A stretch of DNA of 64,000 bases from Maribacter aquivivus (lineage in GTDB: Bacteria; Bacteroidota; Bacteroidia; Flavobacteriales; Flavobacteriaceae), in contig NZ_FQZX01000002.1 of assembly GCF_900142175.1 (NCBI RefSeq), positions 787,317 through 851,316 on the forward strand. Direction: 5' to 3'. The notes beneath the pieces were generated by a model, which worked only from the letters and a program-made list of their open reading frames with translations, ran no database searches and was not told the origin of the DNA. Made by a program: the position numbers and the translations under genes. Shown in pieces: positions 17,517-26,511 of the stretch; the stretch's first letter is position 1, and the number at the start of each line of letters is the position of its first letter.

Positions 17517-17726
17517 ATGAGTGTTATTTATGTTTTACTAGGTATAAGTCTAGTGGTGGCGATAATTTTTTTCGTCGCTTTTATTGTATCGGTAAAGCAA
17601 GGTCAATATGATGATTCTTACACACCTTCTGTACGTATGCTTTTTGATGATGAACTGGTTAAACCTAAGAAGACCAGTACCAAAGAGTTCAAACAAGAAA
17701 AAATCCAACTAAATAAACAAGTATAA
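17517..17726 (+). CDS. ccoS: cbb3 oxidase maturation protein CcoS
   Basis: A 69-residue protein with one N-terminal membrane helix (about residues 3-25) followed by a DDSYTPSVRMLFDDE segment typical of CcoS/FixS. It is needed for heme and copper insertion into cbb3 oxidase. It is the first gene of the structural operon, two bases before ccoNO. Confidence 0.9.
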   Translation: MSVIYVLLGISLVVAIIFFVAFIVSVKQGQYDDSYTPSVRMLFDDELVKPKKTSTKEFKQEKIQLNKQV

Positions 17727-17728
17727 TT

Positions 17729-19927
17729 ATGGAAGTACAGCAGTTTTATTACGATAACAAAATCGTGAAAAATTTCCTTTATGCAACCATGTTCTGGGGT
17801 GTTGTGGGTATGTCTGTGGGCTTATTATTAGCCTTTATGTTCATTTTTCCCAATGTAACCGATGGTATACCGTGGTTAAGTTTTGGTCGTTTACGCCCAT
17901 TACATACCAATGCGGTAATTTTTGCATTTGTAGGGAATGCTATTTTTGCGGGAGTCTACTACTCCACTCAACGTTTACTAAAGGCGCGTATGTTTAGCGA
18001 TTTTCTTAGTAAACTTAATTTTTGGGGCTGGCAAGCAATTATTGTTTCTGCGGCAATTACGCTACCTCTAGGTTATACCAGTTCTAAGGAATACGCTGAA
18101 CTTGAATGGCCTATTGATATTGCTATCGCAATAATTTGGGTTGCTTTTGGTGTTAACCTTATTGGTACCATGATCAAAAGAAGACAACGCCACCTGTATG
18201 TGGCTATCTGGTTTTATCTGGCCACTTTTGTAACTGTTGCGGTACTTCATATTTTTAACAACTTAGAATTACCCGTAAGTGCATTAAAGAGTTACTCAGT
18301 TTACGCTGGTGTTCAAGATGCCTTAGTACAATGGTGGTACGGTCATAATGCAGTAGCATTTTTCTTGACTACGCCGTTTCTTGGTCTTATGTACTACTTT
18401 GTTCCAAAAGCAGCAAACAGACCAGTTTACTCATATAGATTATCTATTGTTCACTTCTGGTCATTAATTTTTATATATATCTGGGCAGGCCCTCACCACT
18501 TATTATATTCTGCTTTGCCAGATTGGGCACAGAATTTAGGGGTTGCCTTCTCTATTATGCTGTTAGCTCCATCTTGGGGTGGTATGATTAACGGACTTCT
18601 AACACTTCGTGGTGCTTGGGACAAGGTACGTACCGATCCTGTTTTAAAATTTATGGTTGTTGCAATTACCGGTTACGGTATGGCAACCTTTGAAGGTCCA
18701 TTACTTTCTCTTAAAAACGTAAATGCAATTGCCCACTTTAGTGATTGGATTATTGCCCACGTACACGTTGGTGCATTGGCATGGAACGGGTTCTTAACCT
18801 TTGGTATGATTTACTGGTTGGTTCCAAGAATGACAAAAACCAAATTGTTCTCTATAGGTTTGGCAAACTTCCACTTCTGGATAGGTACTTTGGGTATTAT
18901 TCTTTATACATTACCTATGTATGTAGCTGGGTTTACCCAAGCCCTAATGTGGAAAGAATTTAATCCTGACGGGACTTTAGTTTACGGTAACTTCCTAGAA
19001 ACAGTACACGAAATTATGCCTATGTATTGGATGCGCGCCATTGGTGGTAGCCTTTATATTGTAGGTGCTTGTGTTATGATCTACAACGTAGTTCGTACCA
19101 TTAAAGCTGGTAGCACTATAGAAGATGAATTGGCTGAAGCAGCTGCACTTACCGTTGTTTCTAAACGTAGAACAGCTGGCGAAACTTTCCATACCTGGTT
19201 AGAACGTAAGCCTATTCAGTTAACCATTTTAGCTACTGTAGCTATTTTAATTGGTGGTATTATACAAATTGTACCTACCATTTTGGTGAAATCTAACATA
19301 CCAACAATTACCAGTGTAAAACCATATACGCCTTTAGAACTAGAAGGTCGTGATCTATATATTAGAGAAGGTTGTGTAAACTGTCACTCTCAAATGGTGC
19401 GTCCGTTTAGAAGTGAGGTAGAACGCTATGGTGAATACGCCAAAGCTGGTGAATTCGTTTATGACCACCCATTCCTTTGGGGTAGTAAACGTACTGGTCC
19501 AGATTTATTAAGAGTTGGTGGTAAGTACTCTGATAACTGGCACTTAAACCACATGTACGATCCTCAAAGTACCTCTTCTGGTTCTATTATGCCTTCATAC
19601 TCTTGGATGGTTCGTGACAAGCATGACCGTAGTAATATACAAACCAAAATGGAAGCTATGGTAACCTTGGGTGTTCCTTATTCTGATGAAGAAATTGCAA
19701 ATGCATATGCTCTTATGGATGCACAGGCAGAGAAAATCGAAAATAACCTATATAGTGATCCCGATTTTGCGAGATCTTATGAAGCAGATAAAAAATATGC
19801 TGCAGAAAACGGTGAGGAATTCATAGAAATGAGAGACCGCGAAATTGTGTCCTTAATTGCCTACCTACAAAGATTAGGTACAGACATTAAGATCAAAGAA
19901 ACCGGTGAATTATTATCTAATAAATAA
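17729..19927 (+). CDS. ccoN: Fused cbb3 oxidase subunits I and II (CcoN-CcoO)
   Basis: A 732-residue fusion. Residues 1 to about 480 are the 12-helix CcoN, the heme-copper catalytic subunit, with histidines such as WWYGHNAVAFF and WIIAHVHVGALAW. After one more helix (about 500-520) comes CcoO, a membrane-anchored monoheme cytochrome c with CVNCH at 549-553 and the characteristic QMVRPFRSEVERYGEY. Together they reduce oxygen to water with high affinity and pump protons. The fusion is a known Bacteroidota feature, not an assembly error: the linker is in frame and hydrophobic. Confidence 0.96.
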   Translation: MEVQQFYYDNKIVKNFLYATMFWGVVGMSVGLLLAFMFIFPNVTDGIPWLSFGRLRPLHTNAVIFAFVGNAIFAGVYYSTQRLLKARMFSDFLSKLNFWGWQAIIVSAAITLPLGYTSSKEYAELEWPIDIAIAIIWVAFGVNLIGTMIKRRQRHLYVAIWFYLATFVTVAVLHIFNNLELPVSALKSYSVYAGVQDALVQWWYGHNAVAFFLTTPFLGLMYYFVPKAANRPVYSYRLSIVHFWSLIFIYIWAGPHHLLYSALPDWAQNLGVAFSIMLLAPSWGGMINGLLTLRGAWDKVRTDPVLKFMVVAITGYGMATFEGPLLSLKNVNAIAHFSDWIIAHVHVGALAWNGFLTFGMIYWLVPRMTKTKLFSIGLANFHFWIGTLGIILYTLPMYVAGFTQALMWKEFNPDGTLVYGNFLETVHEIMPMYWMRAIGGSLYIVGACVMIYNVVRTIKAGSTIEDELAEAAALTVVSKRRTAGETFHTWLERKPIQLTILATVAILIGGIIQIVPTILVKSNIPTITSVKPYTPLELEGRDLYIREGCVNCHSQMVRPFRSEVERYGEYAKAGEFVYDHPFLWGSKRTGPDLLRVGGKYSDNWHLNHMYDPQSTSSGSIMPSYSWMVRDKHDRSNIQTKMEAMVTLGVPYSDEEIANAYALMDAQAEKIENNLYSDPDFARSYEADKKYAAENGEEFIEMRDREIVSLIAYLQRLGTDIKIKETGELLSNK

Positions 19928-19938
19928 AACAAAAAATC

Positions 19939-20130
19939 ATGTTCAAATTTGTAAAAGGTTACATGGAAACTATAGAGGGTGTTGCAACCTACCCCATGAT
20001 ATCATTACTAATCTTTTTTGTGTTTTTCACATTATTATTTTGGTGGGTAATTACAGCCTCAAAATCATACATCAAAGAAGTTAGCGAATTGCCTTTAGAA
20101 GAAGATAACCAACTAAACAACCAATTATGA
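19939..20130 (+). CDS. ccoQ: cbb3 oxidase subunit CcoQ-like
   Basis: A 63-residue protein with one membrane helix (about residues 18-40) containing FWWVITASK, then a short acidic tail. Size, topology and position between ccoNO and ccoP identify CcoQ/FixQ, which stabilises the complex. Its TGA stop overlaps the ATG of ccoP (ATGA at 20127-20130), showing translational coupling. Confidence 0.85.
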   Translation: MFKFVKGYMETIEGVATYPMISLLIFFVFFTLLFWWVITASKSYIKEVSELPLEEDNQLNNQL

Positions 20131-21083
20131 AAAACAATACAGCCTGGTGGTTAAGAATAACTGTGGCCTTTTTCGCGGTCATTGTACTTATGGAAGTTTA
20201 TATTGATAGCGGTGATCAACCTGCTTTTCTAGCCTACCCTACATTAATGTTTGGCTTTATGGCACTTATCCTATTACTATTAATAGCGATTGCCTTTATT
20301 GTACAAGCTATTGAAAATGTACTTTACAACACGCTAGACGAAGAAGCTAAGGAGCGTTATTTAGCTACCAAAGAAGAAAAATGGGAATGGACATGGGGTA
20401 AAAAAATGTACAACAAAATGTTGGGCAGTAAACCTATGGAAGCTGAGGGTGAAATCATCCTTGACCATAACTATGATGGTATTCGTGAGTTAGACAATAA
20501 ATTACCGCCATGGTGGGTATACCTGTTCTATGCTTCTATTGTATTCGCAATTATATATTTAGTTCGTTTTCATGTCTTTAACGATTATAACCAAACATTA
20601 GAATACGAACAAGAAGTTGCTGCCGCTCAATTAGAAATTGAGGAATATAAAAAAACAGCTAAAGGTCTTGTTGATGCCAATACGGTTGAACTATTAACAG
20701 ATGCATCAGATATTAGTGCCGGTAAAGGCATTTTTGAAGGTAATTGTGTTGCTTGCCACATGGCTGATGGCGGCGGTGGAATTGGACCTAACCTTACAGA
20801 TCAAAACTGGATTCTTGGTGGTGGTATTAAAAATGTTTTCCACACTATTTCTGAAGGTGGACGTGATGGTAAAGGTATGATCGCTTGGAAACAAAACTTG
20901 AAACCTGCAGAAATTGCACAAGTAGCTAGTTATGTATTAAATTTTCAAGGTACTACACCAGCAAACCCAAAAGCAGCTGAAGGTGATATTTGGGTAGACC
21001 CCAATACTCCGGCGCAAGAAACTCCTGTTGAAGCAGAAGCTACTCCAGTAGTTATCGATTCTGCAGCAGTTACAATGAACTGA
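20127..21083 (+). CDS. ccoP: cbb3 oxidase subunit III (CcoP), monoheme form
   Basis: A 318-residue protein with two N-terminal membrane helices (about 8-25 and 35-60), an amphipathic region ending with LPPWWVYLFYASIVF, a third helix near 130-145, and one cytochrome c domain with CVACH at 207-211. Classical CcoP has two heme motifs; only one is visible here. It passes electrons from the quinol/cytochrome chain to CcoO. The C-terminal tail (about 290-318) is rich in Pro, Glu and Ala. It overlaps ccoQ by 4 bp. Confidence 0.92.
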   Translation: MKNNTAWWLRITVAFFAVIVLMEVYIDSGDQPAFLAYPTLMFGFMALILLLLIAIAFIVQAIENVLYNTLDEEAKERYLATKEEKWEWTWGKKMYNKMLGSKPMEAEGEIILDHNYDGIRELDNKLPPWWVYLFYASIVFAIIYLVRFHVFNDYNQTLEYEQEVAAAQLEIEEYKKTAKGLVDANTVELLTDASDISAGKGIFEGNCVACHMADGGGGIGPNLTDQNWILGGGIKNVFHTISEGGRDGKGMIAWKQNLKPAEIAQVASYVLNFQGTTPANPKAAEGDIWVDPNTPAQETPVEAEATPVVIDSAAVTMN

Positions 21084-21130
21084 TTACTACGAGAGTGTAA
21101 AACCTCTCAAAGCCTATAAAGAGAGATAAA

Positions 21131-22549
21131 ATGTCACAAGATCAAGATAATTTTAGAGATTCCATCGGTACCATTAAAGAAGATGGTAAACGAGCTTGGG
21201 TTTTCCCTAAAAAGCCCAGTGGTAAGCTTTATGAGTATCGTAAATATGTCAGTTACGTTCTGTTAACTTTCTTGATTGCTTCTCCTTTTATAAAAATAAA
21301 TGGTAACCAGTTTTTGATGTTCAATGTCTTAGAAAGACGTTTTAATATCTTCGGTTTTCCATTTTATCCACAAGATTTTCACCTCTTTGTAATCTCTATG
21401 ATTATTGGGGTGGTCTTTATTGCTCTTTTTACTGTTGCCTTTGGACGTATTTTCTGCGGATGGATGTGTCCACAAACTATATTCTTAGAAATGGTTTTCC
21501 GTAGGATAGAATATTGGATCGATGGTGACCGTGGTGCTCAAATAAAACTAGATAGACAAGAGTGGAATGCAGAAAAGATTCGGAAACGTGTTTTAAAGTG
21601 GATCATCTTTTTCATTATTTCGTTTATTATAGCCAATGTTTTTCTTGCCTATCTTATTGGTAGTGACCGTTTAATTCAATATGTAACAGACGGTCCTGCA
21701 CAGCATGTAAGCACTATGGTGTCCCTATTGATTTTTACAGGTGTATTCTATTTTATATTTGCTTGGTTTAGAGAGCAAGTATGTATCATTGCCTGCCCTT
21801 ACGGTCGTATGCAAGGGGTACTTCTTGATAATAAATCAATTGTAGTTGCCTATGATTATGAAAGAGGTGAAGCTGAAAATGGTAGAAAAAAATGGCGTAA
21901 AAATGAAGATCGTCAAGAACTAGGTAACGGTGATTGTATTGACTGTAACCAGTGTGTAAATGTTTGCCCTACCGGTATTGATATTAGAAACGGAACGCAG
22001 TTAGAATGTATTAACTGTACCGCATGTATAGATGAGTGTGACACCATCATGGAGAAAGTTGATCTACCAAAAGGATTGATTCGCTATGCCAGTGAAGATG
22101 AAATCACCAAAAAAGAAAAGTTCAAGTTTACCCCCCGTTTAAAAGGGTATACTGCAGTTCTGGTAATTTTAACCGGAGTTCTAATAGGTATGATGTTCTT
22201 AAGAAATGATTTGGAAGCAAATATTCTTAGATTACCAGGTCAGCTTTACGAACATAAAGAAGGGAATATCATTAGTAATGTGTTTACCTATAAATTACTG
22301 AACAAAACCACTAAGCCGGTTGAAAATGTTCATTTTGAATTAATTTCCCCTAAAGGAGAGATTAAATTGGTACGTACAGATAATTTTGATGTTCAACCAG
22401 AAGCGTTAGCAGAAGGCACCTTGTTTATTGAAATAAACGCATCTGCATTAAGCGGTGATAAGAACAACCTTAAAATTGGAGTTTATAGTAACAATAAGTT
22501 AATAGAGACCACTACGGCTCGCTTTTTAGCACCACGTAGTTACAAATAG
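21131..22549 (+). CDS. ccoG: cbb3 oxidase accessory ferredoxin-like protein CcoG
   Basis: A 472-residue membrane protein with helices near 35-55, 85-105, 155-180, 195-215 and 335-355. Two ferredoxin-type clusters are clear: CIDCNQCVNVCP and CINCTACIDEC, both around residues 275-310. The CGWMCPQTIFLEM motif near residue 115 is typical of CcoG/RdxA/FixG. It reduces copper for the oxidase assembly path. A C-terminal immunoglobulin-like domain follows. It is cotranscribed with ccoP (gap 47 bp) and ccoH. Confidence 0.95.
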   Translation: MSQDQDNFRDSIGTIKEDGKRAWVFPKKPSGKLYEYRKYVSYVLLTFLIASPFIKINGNQFLMFNVLERRFNIFGFPFYPQDFHLFVISMIIGVVFIALFTVAFGRIFCGWMCPQTIFLEMVFRRIEYWIDGDRGAQIKLDRQEWNAEKIRKRVLKWIIFFIISFIIANVFLAYLIGSDRLIQYVTDGPAQHVSTMVSLLIFTGVFYFIFAWFREQVCIIACPYGRMQGVLLDNKSIVVAYDYERGEAENGRKKWRKNEDRQELGNGDCIDCNQCVNVCPTGIDIRNGTQLECINCTACIDECDTIMEKVDLPKGLIRYASEDEITKKEKFKFTPRLKGYTAVLVILTGVLIGMMFLRNDLEANILRLPGQLYEHKEGNIISNVFTYKLLNKTTKPVENVHFELISPKGEIKLVRTDNFDVQPEALAEGTLFIEINASALSGDKNNLKIGVYSNNKLIETTTARFLAPRSYK

Positions 22550-22567
22550 TACATAAATAGAAAAATC

Positions 22568-23014
22568 ATGAAAATTAATTGGGGTACCGGTATTGTTATT
22601 GCCATAGTTGCATTCATTAGCTTCATTATGTATTTTGTAATTACAATGACTACCAGTCATGATGCCAACCATGATTTGGTTACCGAAGATTATTATAAAG
22701 CTGAGCTTGGTTATCAAAAAGAAATAGATGCAGAGAAAAATGCTCAAATCGCAGCTACACAAATAGAAATTCAACAAACTGCTGAAGGGTTAATGATACT
22801 TTTCCCTGAAGGATATGATGATACCAATGTAAAAGGCATTGTGTCCCTATATAGACCATCCAACAAGAATTTGGATTTTAATTTGCCCATTAGTTTATCC
22901 AATTCACATTTGCTCATACCTGACAATCAATTGTTGGATGGTCGTTGGGACATTAAAATTACTTGGGAACACGAAGGAAAAGATTTTCTACATAAAGAGA
23001 GTATTACCTTTTAA
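22568..23014 (+). CDS. ccoH: FixH/CcoH-family protein
   Basis: A 148-residue protein with one N-terminal helix (about residues 8-30) and a periplasmic beta-rich domain of FixH type (DLVTEDYYKAELGYQKEID motif). CcoH binds and stabilises the cbb3 complex during assembly. It is 18 bp after ccoG and 2 bp before the SafE-like gene. Confidence 0.9.
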   Translation: MKINWGTGIVIAIVAFISFIMYFVITMTTSHDANHDLVTEDYYKAELGYQKEIDAEKNAQIAATQIEIQQTAEGLMILFPEGYDDTNVKGIVSLYRPSNKNLDFNLPISLSNSHLLIPDNQLLDGRWDIKITWEHEGKDFLHKESITF

Positions 23015-23016
23015 AT

Positions 23017-23721
23017 ATGCTAATATCTGCCCTCATATTAGGTCTAATGGGTAGTTTGCACTGCGTTGGTATGTGCGGACCCATTGCTTTTATGCTTCCG
23101 GTAGATAGAACGAACAATTACAAGAAATTCGGGCAGATATTCATCTATCACTTTGGGCGCTTAATGGCGTATGGGCTTATAGGTCTCATATTTGGACTAC
23201 TAGGCAAAGGACTTTCCATTTTTGGAATACAGCAAAAACTATCTATTGGTATTGGCATTATTATGATCGTGATTGTTTTAATTCCCTATAAAACATTCAA
23301 TAAATACAACCTATCTAAGCCTATCTATAAAGTCATTTCTAAAGTAAAGAATCAATTAGGTAAAGAATTAAAGAAAAAATCGCCCGATACGTTTTTAACT
23401 ATCGGATTCTTAAATGGATTTTTACCATGCGGTCTAGTATATATGGCACTTTTTGGATCTATAGCTATGGGCGATGCTTTTAAAGGAAGTTTATACATGA
23501 TGCTCTTTGGTTTAGGTACTTTACCCTTAATGACTGCCGCCATCTATTTCAGTAATTTATTGAAAGGTGGCATACGCCAAAAAGTACAAAAGGCAATTCC
23601 TGTGTTCGTTGTTATTATTGGCGCTCTTTTTATACTTAGAGGTCTTGGTTTAGGCATACCTTACGTATCGCCTGCACCGGTTACTGAATTAGTTTCAAGT
23701 GAAATAGAATGCCATAATTAA
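23017..23721 (+). CDS. SafE/UreH-type membrane protein in the cbb3 operon
   Basis: A 234-residue membrane protein of about six helices with two matching motifs, GSLHCVGMCGP near residue 12 and GFLNGFLPCGLVY near residue 133. This pattern belongs to the sulfite exporter TauE/SafE-like / urease accessory UreH transmembrane family. Cysteine pairs at the membrane surface suggest copper or thiol-disulfide handling, and its fixed place after ccoH in Bacteroidota points to copper delivery for the oxidase. Sulfite export is unlikely for this one. Confidence 0.8.
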   Translation: MLISALILGLMGSLHCVGMCGPIAFMLPVDRTNNYKKFGQIFIYHFGRLMAYGLIGLIFGLLGKGLSIFGIQQKLSIGIGIIMIVIVLIPYKTFNKYNLSKPIYKVISKVKNQLGKELKKKSPDTFLTIGFLNGFLPCGLVYMALFGSIAMGDAFKGSLYMMLFGLGTLPLMTAAIYFSNLLKGGIRQKVQKAIPVFVVIIGALFILRGLGLGIPYVSPAPVTELVSSEIECHN

Positions 23722-23748
23722 TGGCTTTACCAAACTAACAATACTTAT

Positions 23749-24240
23749 ATGAAACCACTACCGAAAGAAATTGTGCTTCGCCCTAGGTTTCAATTGAACA
23801 TTCCAAAAAATAAAGAAATTGTTCTTAGCAGGTTTGAAAAATCAAAAGAGAATCCGTTTTTGGTAAAACGATTAGATGAGCATGTATTCATCAAATTCAA
23901 TCAAAAAGAACATCACTTTTGGTCACCACAGCTCCATTTAGAAATAGATGAAGTAGATGATATTAGCTGTAAGTTATATGGTGTTTTTGGTCCTAACCCA
24001 ACACTATGGACCTTCTTTATGTTTGTACACTTTATAGTCGCTACTTTATTTATAATTATAGGTATTTGGGCATATTCAAGTGCATCTTTAGGCAAAAACT
24101 ATCATATACAAGTTGGTCTTATGGTGCTATTGGTTCTTATTTGGTTTGTGTTATATTTTGCCGGTAGAAGTGGCAAGAGGAAAGGAAAGCCGCAAATGCA
24201 CCAGTTACATGATTTTATGACGAATGTTCTTACAGCATAA
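23749..24240 (+). CDS. Hypothetical protein with two C-terminal membrane helices
   Basis: A 163-residue protein: about 80 N-terminal soluble residues, rich in basic residues and HHFWSP, then two membrane helices (about 88-112 and 122-143) and a cytoplasmic tail. I do not recognise the family. It is 27 bp after the SafE-like gene, the last gene of the cco operon, so it may assist oxidase assembly or sense its state; this is inference from position only. Confidence 0.65.
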   Translation: MKPLPKEIVLRPRFQLNIPKNKEIVLSRFEKSKENPFLVKRLDEHVFIKFNQKEHHFWSPQLHLEIDEVDDISCKLYGVFGPNPTLWTFFMFVHFIVATLFIIIGIWAYSSASLGKNYHIQVGLMVLLVLIWFVLYFAGRSGKRKGKPQMHQLHDFMTNVLTA

Positions 24241-24303
24241 ATTTTATTTTTTACCATCTCATTGCTATATTTAAAATTCAGAAATAGCCTAAAAACTAAA
24301 GGA

Positions 24304-25758
24304 ATGAAACGTATTTTATTTTTAACAATAACGCTTGCTTTTTTGAGTGTGAGTTTCACTTTTGCACAAGAAAAACTAGAAGAGCCAAAAGGAACTGAAA
24401 ATATTGCCTATAAATGGGGGAAAATGGCACTAGATGCAACTGCATCAGATACAGAAAAATTTAAACCCAGACCTACGATAACCTCTCGCTACTTAGGATT
24501 AATTTTTATCTCCATTTTTGATGCTTGGTCTGTATATGATGAAAATGCAATTCCTGTTTACCTAAAAAATGTAGATAGAAGACCATTAGTAGAGCAAACA
24601 CTTTCAAATAAAGAAATTGCTATTAGTTATGCCGCTTTTGGTGCCATGAAAGAATATTACTATTCTGATACAGAAATGTTCAGGAAATTTATGGTTGAAT
24701 TAGGTCTTGATCCAGATAACACATCCACAGACCCCACTACCCCAGAAGGTGTTGGTAATTTAGCTGCAATGGCAACCATTGAAGCTAGAAAAAATGACGG
24801 AAGTAATCAGTATGGCACTGTCGAAGGCTCTGATGGAGAACCCTATTTTGACTATACTAATTATAATCCTGTAAATACTGCTGATGAAAGTACTGATATC
24901 AACCGTTGGCAACCTAAATATTTTTCTGATGGTAATGGCGGGCAATATGCCCCAGAGTGCCTTACGCCCTACTGGCAGAAAGTAACACCGATTACTATGA
25001 CATCTGCTGATCAGTTTAGACCAGGACCACCACCAATGTATGGTTCTGAGCAATTGAAAAAGGAGGTACAAGAGGTGGTTGATCTACAAGCCAATCTTTC
25101 TGATGAAGATAAAGCTTTGGTTGAATTTATGCGAGACGGACCACAGTCTGTTCAACAAGCGGGACACTGGTTGAAATTTGCGCAAGATGTTTCTCGCCGA
25201 GATAACCATACCCTTGACCAAGATGTAAAAATGTATTTCTTAACCGAAATAACTGCTATGGATGCCTTTATAGCTTCTTGGGATTCTAAAATGTTCTATG
25301 ATTATGCCAGACCATATGCACTGGTTCATGAATATTACAGAGACAAAACGATTAAAGCTTGGGGCGGACCCGGAGTAGGAATTATAGAAATGAAAGGACA
25401 AGATTGGAGACCTTATTCTCCAGATATTTTCTTATGTCCACCATTCCCTAGTTATACTTCTGATCATAGTACTATTAGTGGTGGCTGTGCAGAGGTACTG
25501 CGTTTATTTACTGGCGATGATTACTTTGGTGAATCGGTAGAATTAATGCCTGGTACACTAACCGAAACTGATGCTGCTTTTTACGGAAAACCAGTGACCA
25601 TTACCTTCCCTACGTTTACAGAATCGGCAAATATGGCTGGTATGTCTAGAGTTATGGGCGGTTACCACATTCAAGCCGATAATATTGCAGGCTTAGAATT
25701 AGGACGTGATGTGGCTACACAAGCATGGACATTCTATAATGAGCATTTAGGAAATTAG
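24304..25758 (+). CDS. Secreted vanadium-haloperoxidase/PAP2-like protein
   Basis: From the ATG at 24304 the protein has 484 residues and a signal peptide ending FTFAQ. An ATG at 24262 is in frame, but a TAnnTTTA box (24266-24273) overlaps it, so that start is unlikely. The C-terminal part has the acid-phosphatase-like signature: PFPSYTSDHSTISGG near residue 380 and SRVMGGYHIQAD near 450, with R/H residues that bind vanadate or phosphate. Family members are haloperoxidases or phosphatases; bromide or iodide oxidation would be plausible in a marine bacterium, but activity cannot be told from sequence. It ends in a strong terminator. Confidence 0.85.
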   Translation: MKRILFLTITLAFLSVSFTFAQEKLEEPKGTENIAYKWGKMALDATASDTEKFKPRPTITSRYLGLIFISIFDAWSVYDENAIPVYLKNVDRRPLVEQTLSNKEIAISYAAFGAMKEYYYSDTEMFRKFMVELGLDPDNTSTDPTTPEGVGNLAAMATIEARKNDGSNQYGTVEGSDGEPYFDYTNYNPVNTADESTDINRWQPKYFSDGNGGQYAPECLTPYWQKVTPITMTSADQFRPGPPPMYGSEQLKKEVQEVVDLQANLSDEDKALVEFMRDGPQSVQQAGHWLKFAQDVSRRDNHTLDQDVKMYFLTEITAMDAFIASWDSKMFYDYARPYALVHEYYRDKTIKAWGGPGVGIIEMKGQDWRPYSPDIFLCPPFPSYTSDHSTISGGCAEVLRLFTGDDYFGESVELMPGTLTETDAAFYGKPVTITFPTFTESANMAGMSRVMGGYHIQADNIAGLELGRDVATQAWTFYNEHLGN

Positions 25759-25780
25759 CCTCATGTGCTTCATCAAAATT

Positions 25781-25810
25781 AAAAAGCCAACCTTAAAAGG
25801 TTGGCTTTTT
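25781..25810 (+). terminator. Terminator after the haloperoxidase-like gene
   Basis: A 13-bp perfect stem (25781-25793 with 25798-25810) around a 4-base loop, with terminal A and T runs, so it can stop transcription from either side. Confidence 0.88.
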
Positions 25811-25986
25811 AATTTTATGATAAACTTCATATTTTAAATTATATAAATGACCGATATTTACGTTAAATCATAACAAGAATAACATTCCTTCCACCGTCAT
25901 AAAAAAGTAACAATAATTTAATTTAGATAATTTCATCTTAATTAAACATTGTTTATATACTTGTTACATAAAACTATACGAATACA

Positions 25987-26421
25987 ATGTTTTCTAAAGC
26001 ATGTGAATACGGAATAAGAGCATCTACCTACATAGCATTAAACTCGCTTGATGGCAAACGTGTGAGCTTAAAAGAGATTGCAGAGAAAATTGATTCACCT
26101 GTTGCTTTCACTGCAAAAGTTTTGCAACAATTAACTAAAAATAAGCTTATAGACTCAGTGAAAGGTGTCTATGGTGGGTTTGAAATTGAAATTGAAAATA
26201 TTTCAAAAATTAAGCTTGACCAAATAGTATATGCGATAGATGGCAACAACGTCTATGCAGGCTGTGGCTTGGGTCTTAAACAATGTAATGCTGATAAACC
26301 CTGCCCTGTGCACGACAAATTTCTACAAATAAGAAGTGATTTAAGAAATATGTTAGAAAATACTAGTCTTTATGATATGACCGAAGGTCTTGAAGAAGGC
26401 CTCACTTACCTAAGACGTTAA
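25987..26421 (+). CDS. Rrf2-family regulator with a cysteine triad (NsrR/IscR-like)
   Basis: A 144-residue Rrf2 protein. The N-terminal winged helix begins MFSKACEYGIRA and includes DSPVAFTAKVLQQLTKN. Three cysteines in C-x6-C-x5-C (CGLGLKQCNADKPC, about residues 93-106) can hold an iron-sulfur cluster, as in NsrR and IscR. NsrR-type proteins sense nitric oxide; the location next to the nos cluster supports an NO or redox role, but no operator was identified. The gene has its own upstream region of about 180 bp. Confidence 0.9.
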   Translation: MFSKACEYGIRASTYIALNSLDGKRVSLKEIAEKIDSPVAFTAKVLQQLTKNKLIDSVKGVYGGFEIEIENISKIKLDQIVYAIDGNNVYAGCGLGLKQCNADKPCPVHDKFLQIRSDLRNMLENTSLYDMTEGLEEGLTYLRR

Positions 26422-26511
26422 GAAAGGGTTTTATATCATATAACCACAACTACTATTCACCTATAAAAATAACCTCTTTTGGGAACCAAACAAATGATAT
26501 TTTAAATATAT

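Noticed and set aside
17390..17611. Open frame of 73 residues on the plus strand overlapping ccoS
   Set aside because: It overlaps the clear ccoS gene in another frame and shows no protein-like pattern.
24262..24303. Upstream ATG of the haloperoxidase-like gene
   Set aside because: It precedes a complete signal peptide, and a TAnnTTTA box overlaps the region, so translation from the ATG at 24304 is more likely.
25848..25866. TGACCGATATTTA before the Rrf2 gene as an FNR site
   Set aside because: The right half is TTA and not TCA; only a half-site is present.
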